64,000 nucleotides of DNA from Perilla frutescens. Lineage: Eukaryota > Streptophyta > Magnoliopsida > Lamiales > Lamiaceae. The stretch lies in NCBI GenBank assembly GCA_026008535.1, contig BRKX01000007.1, positions 59,943,001 through 60,007,000 of the forward strand. Direction: 5' to 3'. The translations under genes were made by a program, and so were the position numbers. The notes below the pieces were generated by a model. The model was given only the letters and a program-made list of their open reading frames with translations. It made no database searches and was not told the DNA's origin. Below are positions 1 to 11,949 of the stretch, in pieces (the stretch's first letter is position 1; the number at the start of each line of letters is the position of its first letter).

Positions 1-186
1 GAATATTTATTTACTCTCATCATAATATTAGTTATTTTAGATTTCTTCAAAAAAGGTTTAAATTTATATTTTTTGGTCATATTTCTATATAATTTTGATG
101 TATGTATATTTTTTATTTAATCAAACACGAATCATTTTTTCTTTTAATAAATAATAATGTCACAAATTGTAAATTAAACAATGTAT

Positions 187-263
187 CCATTCATTGCGTT
201 GAAGATATTTTCTTATTAATCTAAAAATAATTACAACAGTGTACCCATTCATTGCGTTGAAGA
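187..263. repeat. 19-bp direct repeat
   Basis: The sequence CCATTCATTGCGTTGAAGA occurs at 187-205 and again at 245-263, 58 bp apart, in otherwise unremarkable AT-rich DNA. It may be a small tandem duplication. Confidence 0.6.
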
Positions 264-1269
264 AAAATATAATTTTAAGATATTTAAATTTACATAAAAT
301 TTTAAAACTAAAAAATTTAAAATCAACATGACAGAATATCTTATATATTTTATAAAATTATAATGAAAAACTAAACATACAATAGAACCAATCATTTTCT
401 TTTTATTTTGGAATTGGGATAATGGGGAACCGGTATATTTTTATTCGAGATGTCTCACTTTTACACATAATCTCTACTATTTGGGTATTCATGAAGAGTC
501 GGACGACCAAAGCTCGCTTATCTTTGAGATTTACAGTTCTTTGAAAGTTATTGTATAGATTTTAGTTTAAATATGTTGTATAATATTAATTTTATATTTA
601 CAATTTCTAATAAGATAATAATAACGACAAATATATTATTCATGCATCGCACAAAGGATCATTCTAGAATTGGAATCATTTAAGCATATGATGTCAGACT
701 TATTTAATTGGAATAGAATAAAAGAAAATGATAAATGAATATTTGTTATCTTTTATTATTTAGAATATAGTAAACAAAAATAAATATTTAATTTGATATT
801 GATTAAAAAATATTTAATTTTTGAAGTCTGTAGAAAAATAATCTTTGGGAGAATATCTAAAAGTGTTTACTCGATAAGGACAAAATGAAAAATTATTATT
901 TAAAATCTTTTGAGAAAAAAAATATTGTATGGGTCAATTTGTGCTATTTTTTTTTCATGATGGTATCAATTATTTGTTTGATCTAAATAAATAAAAATAA
1001 TAAGTATTGCAGTATGTTTGTATATTTTGTTCAAACATATTTTATTGAACATATTGTATACATATATATTTTACATATTATTTTCTCAAGGAACTGAATA
1101 AGTAACTAAAAAAAAGAAACTAAATAATTAAAATTACTACTACTTTTAGACAATATATGAACAAAACATGTTCACAATCATAAATATTATGATAACGACA
1201 AAAACTTAAAAAATTTAAATAATCATAAATGTACCTTATAAGCATGTGTTGGGATATAATAAAAAAATT

Positions 1270-1295
1270 CATATATATATACATACATATATATA

Positions 1296-1331
<36 letters not shown>

Positions 1332-1340
1332 TATATATGT
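1270..1340. repeat. CATA/TA microsatellite
   Basis: Alternating TA and CATA repeats. A tyrosine/isoleucine/methionine-rich open frame across it is a product of the repeat and is not a gene. Confidence 0.85.
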
Positions 1341-2230
1341 ACTTGTGGTAAAATCCATTACTAACAAAATTGGAGAGCATTGGTAGGTTATTATTCCCAT
1401 TTCATCGCTCATCACACTCTTCATTTACTTTCATAATCTTCGATCGTGCCTCTTGAAATGAATACAATTTGAGATTCAATTGTAGAGGATCAGTTGCTAA
1501 TTCTACCGTGAGATGAGATAGTTCTTTGTTAATTAATGGCATTACTATATTCATTAATCATTAAACATCTCTATACTCCAAGAATCATTTCTTTATAAAA
1601 TATAAAAAAATAAAATCTTACAAATATATTTATATAAAAAGGACAAATTAAAAAAAAATTCAGACCTCATAGTTGTGCCACTCACATTCATCGATTAACA
1701 ATTACAATTTTTTTGCCTTGTCAATTGTACTCCATAACCGATCAAATTGACACACTGAACATGTTTAAAAGTAGTGTATTGATGTTGTATCACCAAAAGG
1801 AAAATAGAGGAAATAAGCACAATGCTTCACAAACCTACAAGCAAAATTATGATAATTAGAACTATACAGTTGCAAGCGAAAAATAGGATCAATTATACAA
1901 TGCATGTAAAAATATAATTAAGTATACATTACATTTATTCAACATAATGAAAAATGTGTATTTGTTGGTGAATATGTAACTTGTGACTCCAATCTTTTGG
2001 TTTCTACTAAAAAGCCCTTTTTCGTATTCCCAATAATCAAATCAAAGAAAATACAGTGGAACTGATATACATACACACTTTAATTTCCTATACATTTTTC
2101 TCCCTAATTAATATGTCGAGTATTCTACTATATTTATTTCAAATTCCCCTTCAAAACACCAAATATAACAATTAAATATACAGTCGTCATATCAAAAGAT
2201 CATTCATCAAGAACAAGAGTTAAATTCAGG

Positions 2231-2800
2231 CTAGAAAATAAAACTAAATTCATCATCAAAGCAATGGATCCATAAAACCGTAGATACACTTACAAATACT
2301 CGGTTGAAATTCTGCGCCGAAGATGATGATATAGCGCCGATTTTTGAGACGACTGTGGCGCTGGTGGTCACGATAGTTGCTGGTGGTGGTCGCACTACTT
2401 GCTGCGGCAAACGCACTATTTGGTGCGGTGGCAGTGTAGGAGATGGCGGAAATAGTGGTTGTGGGGAGAATTATGGGAAGAAGCAGCGAAAGATGCGGGA
2501 GATGGTGTCGTGAGAGATAAATCGAGAAATCGCGGTGGTAGAAGAAAGGGGCGGAGAAACTGAGAAGCGGCGATGAGTTTTCTGTGTGTATGTGTGTGCG
2601 TTTTTTTTTTTAATATATACAGGCAGGTCGGGTTACTCCGGGTCGGGTCGGATGGAGATCCGTCTAACGTAAGAGACCCGTTAGACGGTCGCATACAAGT
2701 TTTTGTCTATATAGATATATTATGTATTTGGCAAGTACAAATGAATATTAGCATACAATTAGTCGTGATTACCATGATTAAATCATATCTATTTTGATTC
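2231..2800. other. GC-richer noncoding patch
   Basis: This patch is visibly richer in G and C than its surroundings. It has short overlapping open frames on both strands, a TG/T run near 2580-2610 and a perfect hairpin at 2660-2688. The frames show no recognisable domain and read as trinucleotide-like low complexity. It could be a fragment of a first exon or of an old repeat; I cannot decide. Confidence 0.35.
2660..2688. repeat. Perfect 10-bp inverted repeat (hairpin)
   Basis: CCGTCTAACG at 2660-2669 is the exact reverse complement of CGTTAGACGG at 2679-2688, with a 9-nt loop. It lies next to a run of GGGTCGG motifs and may be the end of an old nonautonomous repeat. Confidence 0.6.
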
Positions 2801-3216
2801 ATGAATATATATACTACCTCTACATATATATCATCCATATTCATATTTTAGTATATAAATCATTCGTGTAAATGCAGCTATATATGGAAGTACACATTCA
2901 GATAGTGTATAATTAGTCAAAAAGTTATATACCTAATCAAGCAGTGATTGCCATAATTAAATGTAATCTACATTAATATATAAATTTATACGTAATATTT
3001 TTAAAATTCAAAAAATATAGCAATATACTTGTTCTCAAAAATACGCGCATAGAAAAATAATTCATAGGTAATTAATATAATGAAAGGATAAATTTTAATT
3101 TTCAATATAAACACATACTTTTTCTAAATATAATATATAAATATATACACATACAATTAGATAATATATATGTTGATTATATATATAATATATATGATTA
3201 TTAATATATATATATA

Positions 3217-3478
3217 CTCCCTCCGTCCCATAATTATAGTCCACTTCCTATTTTCACACAGATTAAGAAATCACATTTAATATGTATTGGAAATATACAA
3301 TTTATAATAATTATCCTATATTGCCCTTATTTTTTACTATATTAATTGCATTCATACTATATTAAATAGGGTTATATTTGTAAAATAATATTTAAATACA
3401 ATCCCAATTTAGAATAGGACTATAATTTTGGGACATCCCAAAAAGGAATAATGGACTATAATTATGGGACGGAGGGAG
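3217..3478. mobile_element. Stowaway-like MITE (Tc1/mariner type)
   Basis: A 262-bp element whose ends are near-perfect inverted repeats beginning CTCCCTCCGTCCCATAATTA and ending with the complement, flanked by TA on both sides (3215-3216 and 3479-3480). The CTCCCTCCGTCCC terminus and TA target duplication are characteristic of plant Stowaway MITEs. No coding capacity. An internal second copy of the GGGAC-type motif lies near 3430. Confidence 0.9.
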
Positions 3479-3480
3479 TA

Positions 3481-5229
3481 TAACATAATATACACAAAAT
3501 TATCTATATATATATATATATATATTAAATAGGCTTAATTGAAATGCAATCTTTGAAATTAGTAAGATTAACATTTAAATCTTAATTAATTATGGGAAGA
3601 CTTTTAATAGATAATTGAATTTCCATTTTCATAATAATTAAAATTTTACAATTCCATAAATAAATTTTGCAATGAGAGGGGAAAAAATTGGGTTAGAAGT
3701 GTGTTATTATATATATATAGATTACTTGACCTTCTATTTTTTTTCTAATTTATATATTTTAAATAGAAACACAAATTGCAACATTATCAGTTGAAATATA
3801 TTCAATTCATAAGGACTTATTCTATCTATAAACCAATTGGATAGGCTTCCATCGTCTTTTACCAAAGAATATCCTAATGGATAGATATGTGGGCCAAAAT
3901 GAAGAGGTGATTCGGAGCCCAAAAGTAAAAAACTCACATTACATAGCTCACTCTAGAGATTTAATATAGAAATTGAAAAACAAACACATAATTGTTGTGG
4001 TTAATCACTTGAGATTTCTTGTTTCACCTTGTATTACACTTTTAAATTATAAGTTTTTCTTTTTTTCTTAATTTAATTTTAATTACATTCTTCATCTTTT
4101 TCTAGTTTTTTTACTTCATTATAAAGATTTATGTTAAGTTTTCTTCAAGAATAACGGATGAGAATCGAGTTTGGAATGAAAAGCAATGCATCAAAAACTT
4201 AAATCGAAGACAAGATTTATAGTGGTTCAATCAACATGATCTGCATCCACTTTGGTGAACTTCTTTGTATTGATTTCACTCTTTACTTTTACAGAAAAAT
4301 CACTTCTCTCTCAATACTAGAATATACACAAGAAAGATGATTGATCTACTCACTAGAAGACATGAGAAAAGCAAACTCTTAGGAGGTGATTCGTATGATA
4401 GAATGAAATTAATTGAGTATGAATGGAATGAACTTATGGAATGAGAGTCTGAATGAAATGACGATTCTTATAATTGGTATGTCTACAGAATGAAGAATGG
4501 AATGAAATTAATATCAATTTTTTTTATCATATATAATGAATATTTTATGTACTTTAAAACTTTCTTATAATTGAATAAAATTTACGTAGTAGCTGATAAG
4601 TATCAACACATGTCTTAATTTATCTTTTATATTTCTAAACGTCATTTTTCTTTTTTAGTATATGATTTTTTCTAATTTTTTTAGAAAATTATAATTTATT
4701 TATTTTATTGAAATACTTTATTCTAAAATAAATAATTAATCAACATATAATAATTTATATAAGTTAATAAAAATATTTTTACTTCATGAAAAATTACTTT
4801 AACATTTCAGTTTTTCATTTGAATATATTAAATTATATCAAATATATAACTATTTTATATTGTATTATAAGATATTTCTATGGTATATTTATTTCAGCAT
4901 AACTTTCATTTTTCTTCAACAAAGTTATAAAAGCCATCAAAATTTGATTTTAACATATATTTTTAAATTATATTTTGAACATTAATAAATAATATAAAAA
5001 TAATTAAGAAATAATAATAATAATAATAAATTATTTAATTTGATTTTTGATTTATTTTTCTAAATATGATGAAATAATATTATAAAACAGGATTATGTAT
5101 AAATATATCATATATTAATTTTTTTGATCATTGAGAATAGCTAAACCCATGGGGTGAGTGGAATGACTATTTCCCTTTCTTTGGGAATAGGAATTCCACC
5201 AGGAATAGTGATTTCCGATTTTGAACCAT
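3481..5229. other. AT-rich noncoding DNA with possible LTR fragments
   Basis: No gene is seen. It contains a TA microsatellite near 3505-3525. Between about 4140 and 4340, wording such as 'atttatagtggttcaatcaa' resembles copia-type LTR sequence (compare 37205-37230 in the Sirevirus LTR), but no termini are found. The last bases ACCAT (5225-5229) are the left target duplication of the Athila element. Confidence 0.4.
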
Positions 5230-5484
5230 TGATGAACTCATGTTTTACATGTATTTATGGTCTTTTATTGATGTAGTCTAGGAGGTAAATCATGTAAATT
5301 AGGGTGTTTAGTTATTGAGTTGTAACTAATGTCCTTCTCTTTGAGTTTGTTGACTTTTCGATGTTTTGGTGCTGAAAAGTCAAGTATTGGAAGCCTAAGA
5401 TGAAGTAGAGGATCAATAAGTCGAGAAAAAGACCAAAGGAGGCTTACAGGGAAGTAGCACAGTCGTGCCTTGCTGAACCAAGGT

Positions 5485-5656
5485 GGCACGACCGTGCCAA
5501 AATGTGCATAAAATACTCAATCTTGTCCAGGGAAGTCAGCATGGGCCGTGCCTAAGTGGTTCATTAAGGCACGGCCATGTGAGGTCAAGACATAGTTCAG
5601 CAGCATTGGAGGTGGCATGGCCGTGCCTTAGTGATCCAAGTTGGCGCGGCCGCGCC
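5485..5656. repeat. Cluster of GGCACGGCCGTGCC-like palindromes in Athila LTR
   Basis: Three roughly 14-bp palindromic motifs (5485-5498, 5614-5627, 5643-5656; the last is perfect, GGCGCGGCCGCGCC) and two half motifs (5544-5552, 5568-5576) stand out as GC-rich words in an AT-rich LTR. Decayed equivalents are in the right LTR (about 25815-25990). Confidence 0.7.
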
Positions 5657-5730
5657 TCATTGCGGGCAGCCCCAAATCTTACCTTGTTCTGTCCGATATG
5701 TTTTCTATTTAAGTCGGGATTCTTCTCGAC

Positions 5731-5738
5731 TATTTAAA
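5731..5738 (+). promoter_or_regulatory. TATA-like box of Athila 5' LTR
   Basis: TATTTAAA in the central LTR; the right LTR has the same word near 26062. The position downstream of the palindrome cluster suits the U3/R boundary. This is inferred from motif only. Confidence 0.45.
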
Positions 5739-6658
5739 GCTCGATGTTGGACGAATTTTGAACAAGTTTTCACCCTGAGCAAGAGACATAACACTTGGAA
5801 CAAGAGCGAAGAAGACGAAGAATGAAGATACATAATTCATTGAAGATTGAAGATAAGATTTCTCCACGTGTTTTATTTCAGATTTTATTTTCTTTGAACA
5901 ATGTTTTTCTCCGGAACATGTTTAGTTATTTATTTGATGATGAGTAGCTAAAACATTCAGATTCTAGGGTTAGAGAGTAGTTAACTCTCATGCACGATTG
6001 ATTTATTTCTTTAATGTTCAAACCTTGTTTTATTTTAATTACTCTCGTGTTTAATGTTTCTGATTAACTGGCCATTAATTGGATGTCTATGTGCTTAGAT
6101 TCATAATTCGAGAGATGAGTTTCTATGCATACTTAAGGAGTAATTGACATTTTTAATCAATAAATTCGAGAGAATTGATATTAAGAGTGAGGACATTAAA
6201 TCTGTAGAGCTTTTAGGAGTCGCAATTTAGTAATTGAACGGAGACGTTAATTATAAATTGTAATCTATGAATTATTCACTTCGAGAGAAGGCTTAATTTA
6301 TTTTGGTGATTGTCCTAATCAAACTTCAGTCGTAATGAACATTTAAGTTGTGATTTGATTGTATAGGAAAGTTAATGAAATCGAAGCCTTAGAATTCTTC
6401 TTTAATTCTAAAACCTTTTCCATTTGTTATTTCGATTGTTTAGATTTTAGTTTAAGATTGCATTTTAATTATTAGTTTAAAACCATAAATCCCATTTAAT
6501 TGGTTCGTCTAGATAGTAGATATTAATTTATGTCATAGTACTTAGAGTATTATTATCTAATCCATGTGGATACGATATCCTTGCTCAGTTTACTAGCTAT
6601 AATTGTATCGTTCACTTGCGGTAATTTTGTAGTCGAAATAAATATTCGATCAAGTTTT

Positions 6659-6676
6659 TGGCGCCGTTGTCGGGGA
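6659..6676 (+). other. Athila primer-binding site (tRNA-Asp)
   Basis: TGGCGCCGTTGTCGGGGA follows the LTR end after six bases. It matches the Athila consensus TGGCGCCGTTGCCGGGGA with one change. Confidence 0.9.
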
Positions 6677-6800
6677 TTAGTAATTTTAATTCTAATATTG
6701 TGATACGATTGATTTTACTACTTTAGAAATTTTTATAATTATTTTATTTTCAATTCTTTTATTTATTTATTTCTTATTTTGAGGTTTTAGCAGGTAGTGT

Positions 6801-8640
6801 ATGAACACACGCTATAGCAATACATCGTTAGAGCCGTTTCAACCTGAAATCGAGTATGTAATTCGTCACGGGAACGCACAGAGGAACATAATGGCTCTTA
6901 CACAAGAGCAACTGGTAGCTTAACTCCAATGATAGTTGGAATTGGTGCAGAAGTAATTGGCGGATCAGGAGGTAGCACAGACTAGAGCTGAAAGAACTCC
7001 CATTCGGGAGATGTTTGCTAATGTCCTAATCCAGGGACCACCAATTGGACCAAGAATCGAAGCCAACAACTTTGAGCTTCGCCCAACACTTATTTCTATG
7101 GTCCAGCAAAACCAGTATGGATGACGAGCTGTAGAAGACTATGCACACTTGGAACACTTTTTGGAGATCAGTAATACAATCAAGGTGAATGGGGTTTCAG
7201 ATGATACTATCAGGATGCGGCTATTTCCCTTCTCTCTGAAGGATGAAGCTAAGCAGCTGGCTCAGTGACGAGTTGTGAGGATTTGGCTCACAAGTTCTTA
7301 CACAAATTCTTCCCGCCTGGAGTTACTCTAAAGCTGAAGGCAGAGATTATACAGTTCCAGTAGAGGGACCAAGAATCTCTCTATGATGCATAGGAGAGGT
7401 TGAGAAAGCTGCTCAGAAAATGTCCGAACCATGGATTTGGAGAAGATCACCAAGTCTGCAACTTTTACAATGGATGTAGTCTTGAGGTGAAAAGATTGTT
7501 AGATGTTGCAGCTGGAGGATCTCTGCTCAACAAAGGACATGAAGTAGGCATTCGGGTAATTGAGGATATGGCCACGATAAGCTATAAGTGGCCAGGAGAA
7601 AGACAAGTGCAGATGTTGAAGAGGGTAGCTACTACTTCAGAAGCCGACCCAATGAGTTTGATTGTAGCACAGTTGTCTGCGATTAATACCAAGATTGAGA
7701 ATCTGTTTCAATTTAAGCATGAGCCTGAGTTAAAGCCACAACCGCATATGGAGGATGTCAATTTTGTGCATCAAGGAGGGCAACAGAGGAATTACAACAA
7801 TGGGTAATAGTCTAACCAAGGTGGTAATCAGTACTACCAAGACAACCGCTCACACCCGAATTTCTCCTATTCCAATCCTAACAATGCCTTGCAGCCCCCT
7901 CCAGGATTCTCAGTTACAAATGGTGTGATTGATGAGCCCAAGAAGCTGAACATGGACGATTTACTGATAGCTTTCATGGGAAAGACAGAGAAGTATATGG
8001 GAAAGTCTCAGAGCCGTATCAAGAAGCTGGAAAATACAGTGGGAGCTATGGGGATACAAATGAAGATGATGGAAACTCAGATTGGTCAGATAGCTACAGT
8101 TGTAGGAAGTAAGCACCAGCAAGGGCAGTTTCCGGGCCAACCAATGGTGAACCCCAAAGAGCATTGCAAAGCTATCCAGCTGAGGAGTGGGATGTCTTAT
8201 GAGGATCTAGAGGTGCCGAATTCAGTACCAAATCCAGCCCAGATTGAGGATGATGACGGGATTGAAGTGGAGAATAATACCACTAAAATTCCATCATCTG
8301 CAGCGCCAGCTTCAGCTCAAAAGTCACCAACTCTAGCTCCAAAGTCGCCACTCCCAACATCTCTTTCTCCTACTTCAGTTACTATACAATTCCCATAGAA
8401 ATTGCAGAAGAAGAAATTAGATGATCAGTTCTCTAAGTTCCTTGAGATGTTTCGAAAGGTGCATATCAACATACCTTTGGTGGAGGCTTTGCAGCAAATG
8501 CCAAAATATGCGAGGTTCCTCAAGGATGCTGTATCCAAAAAGAAGAAGATATAGAAGTATGAGACAGTGCACCTCCCAAAAAATTACAACTCCTTCATCC
8601 AAAGGAAGCTCCCAGCTAAGATGAAGAATCCGGGGAGTTT
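6801..8640 (+). pseudogene. Degenerate Athila gag
   Basis: Starts at the ATG at 6801 after the leader. The retroelement capsid region can be followed in pieces: an N-terminal stretch with several stops (6801-7330), then a better-preserved frame at 7400-7807 and 7889-8398 in the same phase, then 8400-8640 after a further stop. The central piece has the 'NPKEHCKAIQLRSG' word typical of Athila gag and a glutamine/asparagine-rich linker before it. Stops near 6920, 7121, 7267 and 7805-7807 and phase changes make it non-functional. Gag would package the element RNA. Confidence 0.8.
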
Positions 8641-9005
8641 TACACTTCCCATCACTATTGGAGACAAGCTAGGTGGTCGAGCACTGTGTGATTTGGGAGC
8701 ATTAATCTAATGTCGCTTTCATTTTTCAAGAGGCTGAATAGTGGGCAACTCAATCCCACAACCATGTGCTTGCAGATGGCTGACCAATCTGTAGTCTATC
8801 CCGGGGAAATTTTAGAGGATGTGCTCATCAAAGTGAAGGATTTTATATTCCCGGTAGATTTTGTGGTTCTTGATATAGAGGAGGACAAGAGCGTTCCTTT
8901 CATTTTGGGATGACCATTTTTGCGCACTGGACGAGCCAACATCGATCTAGACATGAGGATTCTCACTCTCCAATTTGAAGATGAACAAATTTGATTCTTG
9001 TTCGA
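8641..9005 (+). pseudogene. Degenerate Athila aspartic protease
   Basis: After the gag remnant comes a retropepsin-like stretch: LPITIGDKLGGRALCDLGA near 8645-8700, then after a small frame-disrupting deletion INLMSLSFFKRL, and GEILEDVLIKVKDFIFPVDF to the 'VPFILG' flap region, where a stop follows (8911-8913). The D-L-G active-site form is usual for Athila. Nothing resembling reverse transcriptase follows. Confidence 0.75.
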
Positions 9006-9766
9006 TATAGAGGAGCACAAGGCAGTTGTGGAGTGTGAAATCACCAATACTCATGAAGTTGGTTGTAGCATTGATGGTGGAGGCACGAAGATGGTAAATT
9101 GAGGAAGAGAATGGGGGATACCGGTTTCCTCACTTGTGGGAACTTGAGTTACCAAATTCGTCTGGCTGTCGACGTTAAATGTAGCGCTTGTTGGGAGGGA
9201 ATCCAATGTGTTTTTATTTTTTCGTTTCCTTTTGGTTAGTTTTTCTTATTTATTTTTTCACTTCTTTTTTCTAAGTTATGCAGGTAAAAAATGGATGGAT
9301 GTTGTAATTTAGGGGATATCAATTTAATCAACTTGTCCTTCAACAAGTTTGGGGGGAGGAAAGTGAACACAAATGGACATCTATGTGGTCGTTGTAAGTG
9401 GTCGACGACACCCTCATGCATTCTTACAAACTTATTCCATCCCGTGGATTTGAATAAGTTTGAGGGGGGATGTATGCATGTTTGTGTCTAGACCTTTATT
9501 TTGTTTTACCTGCTTTACTTGTTTAGTTTATTGATCAAACTTATTTTGTTTTATCATGTTTTTGCAGCTTTTTTTTAGTTTTTAGTTGTTTTTAGTTTGT
9601 TTTGTGTCAGTGTTGTTAGGATGCGGAGTTCTTGAATTCGAGTCAATGATGAAGTTGTGTCTTGAAGCATGCTTTGATTGACATAGTTTCTAATGTTGTG
9701 CATGTGATAGGAAAAAGCATGATTTGAGCATGAATAAGCATGATTGGTGCATTATGATAAAATTCG
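9006..9766 (+). other. Athila 3' noncoding region with polypurine-like tracts
   Basis: Follows the protease remnant directly, so reverse transcriptase through integrase is missing. The part near 9150-9215 resembles the sequence usually found just before the long 3' noncoding region of Athila elements. Two G-rich tracts resembling the terminal polypurine tract lie at about 9345-9360 (AAGTTTGGGGGGAGG) and 9456-9471 (AAGTTTGAGGGGGGATG). The region is interrupted at 9767-9771 by the family-G insertion and resumes at 15239. Confidence 0.65.
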
Positions 9767-9771
9767 TGATA

Positions 9772-11015
9772 TGATGAAGCCATGGACAACAAAAATGATG
9801 AAGAACCGGAGTTGCAATTTAGAGGACCAATCACAAGATCAAGAGCTAAGAAGTTGCAAGCTTACTTGCAAGTGTTGATTCGAAGAAAGCTTGAGATTGG
9901 AGATGAAGAAGTCAAGAGAAGCAATTCCAAGATAGTTAATTTGTTAACTATTGAAGATCAAGAACACACCATGGAGAATTACACTTGAAGAGTTGAAGAT
10001 ATGGAGTGCACGTGTGCATGAAGTTGCATGGATGATGATCGACGTGCATGAGGAATAAAATCAGTCCTATAGTTGTTTAATTATGGGGTTGATTTTATCT
10101 AGACTATAGTATTTAATTTATTTAATTATAGACTATAGTAGATTAGATTTTATTTAATTATTTAGTGGTAATTTTCGGTCATAATAGTCTTAGTTTTGAC
10201 TAGGATTTTAGTTAAGGCAAGTTCTACAAGTTCTACCTTAAATAGAATTCTAGTCTAGGAAATTTCCTAGTCCAATTAGACATGCTTTTGGATCAGATTT
10301 TTCGGCCCCTTTAGACTATAATTTTCGGCCATTAAGTAGTATAAATAGGGGTCATGTGTTATGTTATTACTTTAGACATTGTTGAATTAAATTGCTATTG
10401 CATTCAATTTGTGTCTCAAATCTATTCGTCTTTTGAATACTTTTCACACGAAAATATTCATTCTTGGAGCTAGCAACTACAAGTCTTATTCAAGGGTATT
10501 GCTCAATTCACTTGAGGGATTGACCGGTATTCGCTATCGAGGAGCAACTTGGAGATTTCAACCTTGAAGACGTTCGAGATTCAAGGAGGCTATCGGGTTT
10601 TGAATCACTACATCGACACCACTCGTCCAACACCACCCCAACGTCAATCCATTCCCTACCGTCGACCATCCTTCACGGCAGCCCCTCCAAGTCCGAGTCC
10701 TACATTCGTTCGTTATATCCGTAAGTTCGTTCAAACACTATTATATCCTACATTCTCCAAGCCATTCTTCACCAAGCCTCACAGACGAATTCCTCTCTTA
10801 TTTCAGTCCTCATATTCGTTCCTATTCAGCCCTATAATCCTTGGATTTGTGTTATTTAATTTGTGTCATAGTTCTAGGTATTTTCGTTGTCCTAGTTCGT
10901 CTATTTGTTATTTATCGAGTCGGATTGTTCCCTTCATTAGTTGACGTATTTCGATTCATAGGAGTCTTCCGCTACGTATTCTTTAGATTTGTCCTAGCAT
11001 AGTTGGGTCGTATCA
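9772..11015 (+). repeat. Family-G copy 1, 5' LTR
   Basis: Starts TGATGAAGCC, ends GTCGTATCA, 1244 bp. The first about 220 bp carry an open frame (9782-9985, PITRSRAKKLQAY) that is the C-terminal extension of pol read through into the LTR. A TATAAATAGGGG box lies near 10338. The same LTR is found at 34301-35586 and, reversed, at 60260-61466. Confidence 0.9.
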
Positions 11016-11021
11016 TAAATT

Positions 11022-11034
11022 TGGCATCAGAGCC
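11022..11034 (+). other. Family-G copy 1 primer-binding site (tRNA-iMet)
   Basis: TGGCATCAGAGCC, six bases after the LTR end. It matches the plant initiator-Met site TGGTATCAGAGCC with one change. Confidence 0.85.
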
Positions 11035-11949
11035 ACGTCAGCTCTGCTGGTCGTGGTTCAATCCGACGTGTCAATTTTATCCTACGTGTCTTGTTATTTT
11101 AATTTTATTTTTATCGAGTTGTAATAGCATAGTTGCTCATTAAAAAAAACAAACTGTAAAAAAAAAAAGAAAATGACCGAAAAAAAAAATCGGATAAAAG
11201 AAAAAGAAAATCCGAAAATTAAAAAAAAAGAGGTATATTCATTGTGTTACCATTTGAGTCTTGATCTATTTTGGTACTTTCCTTTTAGTCAAGTTCTACA
11301 TTTGGAACTTACCTTGTGAGTCAAATTTTAATTTTGGTAATTTCATTCTAGGATAATTTCTTAGTTGGTAATTTCCTTTTGAGTCTTATTTTATATTTGG
11401 AACTTTCCTTCCAAGTTCAATTTTATTTTGGTAGTTTCCTTTTGAGTTGTAATTTAATTTTGGTTCATTCCTTTTAGAGTCTAGTTCAATTAGGATATTT
11501 AGAATTGTGTCACAATTGTGTAACACTTTCCAAATTACCTAATTCTTCTTTCCTTTTCTCTTCCACCTCTTTTCTTCTACACTTGGGGATCCATCTAGCC
11601 CTAATCCACCCTACCCTACTCGACTCCACCTACTCCACATGCCACCTAAGACCCACGAGCCCATACCTTTTTGCCACACAAGCCACACGCCACCTACACA
11701 TTACATTCCATCTCATCCATTGTTCCTAGTTAGTGATACTCGTCTACACCTTCGTGCAATTAATTCGTACCCTCGACATTCGACAAGAGTGCTATCTTCC
11801 ACCATCCATTATACAAGACACACACACTTCACCATACACTTTGAGTGCAAACATGAGCGGTAAAATCAAGAGTGAAAACAAACGAGTGAACGTGAGATTG
11901 TGAGGTTCCATCCTTGTTTTCCTTTACGTTTGTTCGTCTTATAGGTACC
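11035..11949 (+). other. Family-G 5' leader with degenerate repeats
   Basis: Untranslated leader. From about 11260 to 11480 it is a loose tandem array of a roughly 40-bp unit around 'TTTTGGTA-TTTCCTTTTGAGT'; the second copy of the family has the same array at 35810-36000. It ends in a T-rich tract and TATAG just before the gag ATG at 11950, possibly a spliced leader junction. Confidence 0.5.

Larger units (their letters stand above)
1..2230. other. AT-rich intergenic DNA, no gene seen
   Basis: Strongly AT-rich sequence with stops in all frames and no recognisable protein similarity on either strand. It holds a short direct repeat near the left edge and a CATA/TA microsatellite (both listed separately). 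I see no LTR termini, primer site or TIR in it. Confidence 0.6.
5230..6652 (+). repeat. Athila 5' LTR
   Basis: Starts TGATGAACTCATG and ends TTCGATCA, and is collinear with 25591-26984 with many scattered substitutions and small indels. It carries a cluster of GGCACGGCC/GGCCGTGCC palindromic motifs (5485-5656) upstream of a TATTTAAA box (5731-5738). Confidence 0.92.

Noticed and set aside
1120..1380. Minus-strand frame rich in Tyr/Ile/Met
   Set aside because: It is the translation of a CATA/TA microsatellite.
2304..2694. Overlapping open frames on both strands in the GC-richer patch
   Set aside because: Low-complexity GGTGG/ACCACC-type repeats open both strands; no domain, no conserved start.
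9767..9771. Family-G copy 1 LTR starting at TGATATGATG (9767)
   Set aside because: TGATA there is the target duplication (repeated at 15234-15238), and the inverted copy at 14063-14365 shows the LTR starting TGATGAAGCC.
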